A stretch of DNA of 64,000 nt. Origin: Aulostomus chinensis (lineage: Eukaryota > Chordata > Actinopteri > Syngnathiformes > Aulostomidae). Positions 63,998 to 64,000 of the stretch are shown in pieces. The notes below the pieces were generated by a model. It was not told the DNA's origin, made no database searches, and saw only the letters and a list, made by a program, of their open reading frames with translations. The position numbers and the translations under genes were made by a program. Position 1 is the first letter of the stretch. Each line of letters begins with the position of its first letter. The DNA lies in NCBI GenBank assembly GCA_037954235.1, contig JBBMOA010000018.1, positions 5,640,501 through 5,704,500 of the forward strand. The letters run 5' to 3'.

Positions 63998-64000
63998 GTG

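Overview
The window looks like nuclear DNA of a teleost fish, probably a spiny-rayed species (the clade is inference). It has vertebrate intron-exon structure with GT-AG borders. It carries many (CA)n, (GT)n, (CT)n and (TA)n microsatellites, and several dispersed repeats typical of fish genomes. These include RTE/Expander-like 3' ends, a tRNA-like SINE, a solo gypsy-like LTR and inverted-repeat MITEs. Nothing bacterial is present.

Layout. Positions 1-39,500 hold no gene I can support. This stretch is a gene desert or very long introns, rich in simple repeats, with a CpG-rich block at about 12,340-13,150 that may be a minus-strand promoter and first exon. There is a degenerate repeat array at 26,290-27,010 and a solo LTR at 36,762-37,103. 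At 39,640-40,220 a signal-peptide exon and a cysteine-rich open frame may form a small secreted gene (weak support). From 41,265 to the right edge lies a head-to-tail cluster of four plus-strand genes, called A-D here, encoding immunoglobulin-superfamily proteins of the intercellular adhesion molecule (ICAM) type.

The cluster. Gene A (41,265-47,112) has a signal peptide and five Ig domains but no transmembrane exon that I can find. Gene B (49,052-53,909) is complete: signal peptide, three Ig domains, membrane span and tail, 389 aa. Its second Ig domain is split by an extra intron. Gene C (56,540-59,047) is complete: signal peptide, three Ig domains and a membrane span, 346 aa. A second, phase-compatible transmembrane/tail exon lies just downstream at 59,096-59,250. 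Gene D (62,867 to beyond 64,000) is cut by the window edge after its first Ig domain. All supported exons are phase 1 at both ends, the normal arrangement for one Ig domain per exon, so domains can be skipped or shuffled without breaking the frame.

How they may work together. All four first domains keep a Trp-Glu pair where mammalian ICAMs have the integrin-contacting Glu. The second domains keep an ICAM-like Arg-(Asp/Glu)-(His/Asn)-x signature before the F-strand Cys. The cluster therefore probably encodes leukocyte or endothelial ligands for beta2-type integrins that have diversified by tandem duplication. The differences are in domain number, disulfides, membrane anchoring and promoters. 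The gene C promoter region has an RFX-type X-box, two CRE-like sites, a CCAAT box and a TATA-like box in that order.
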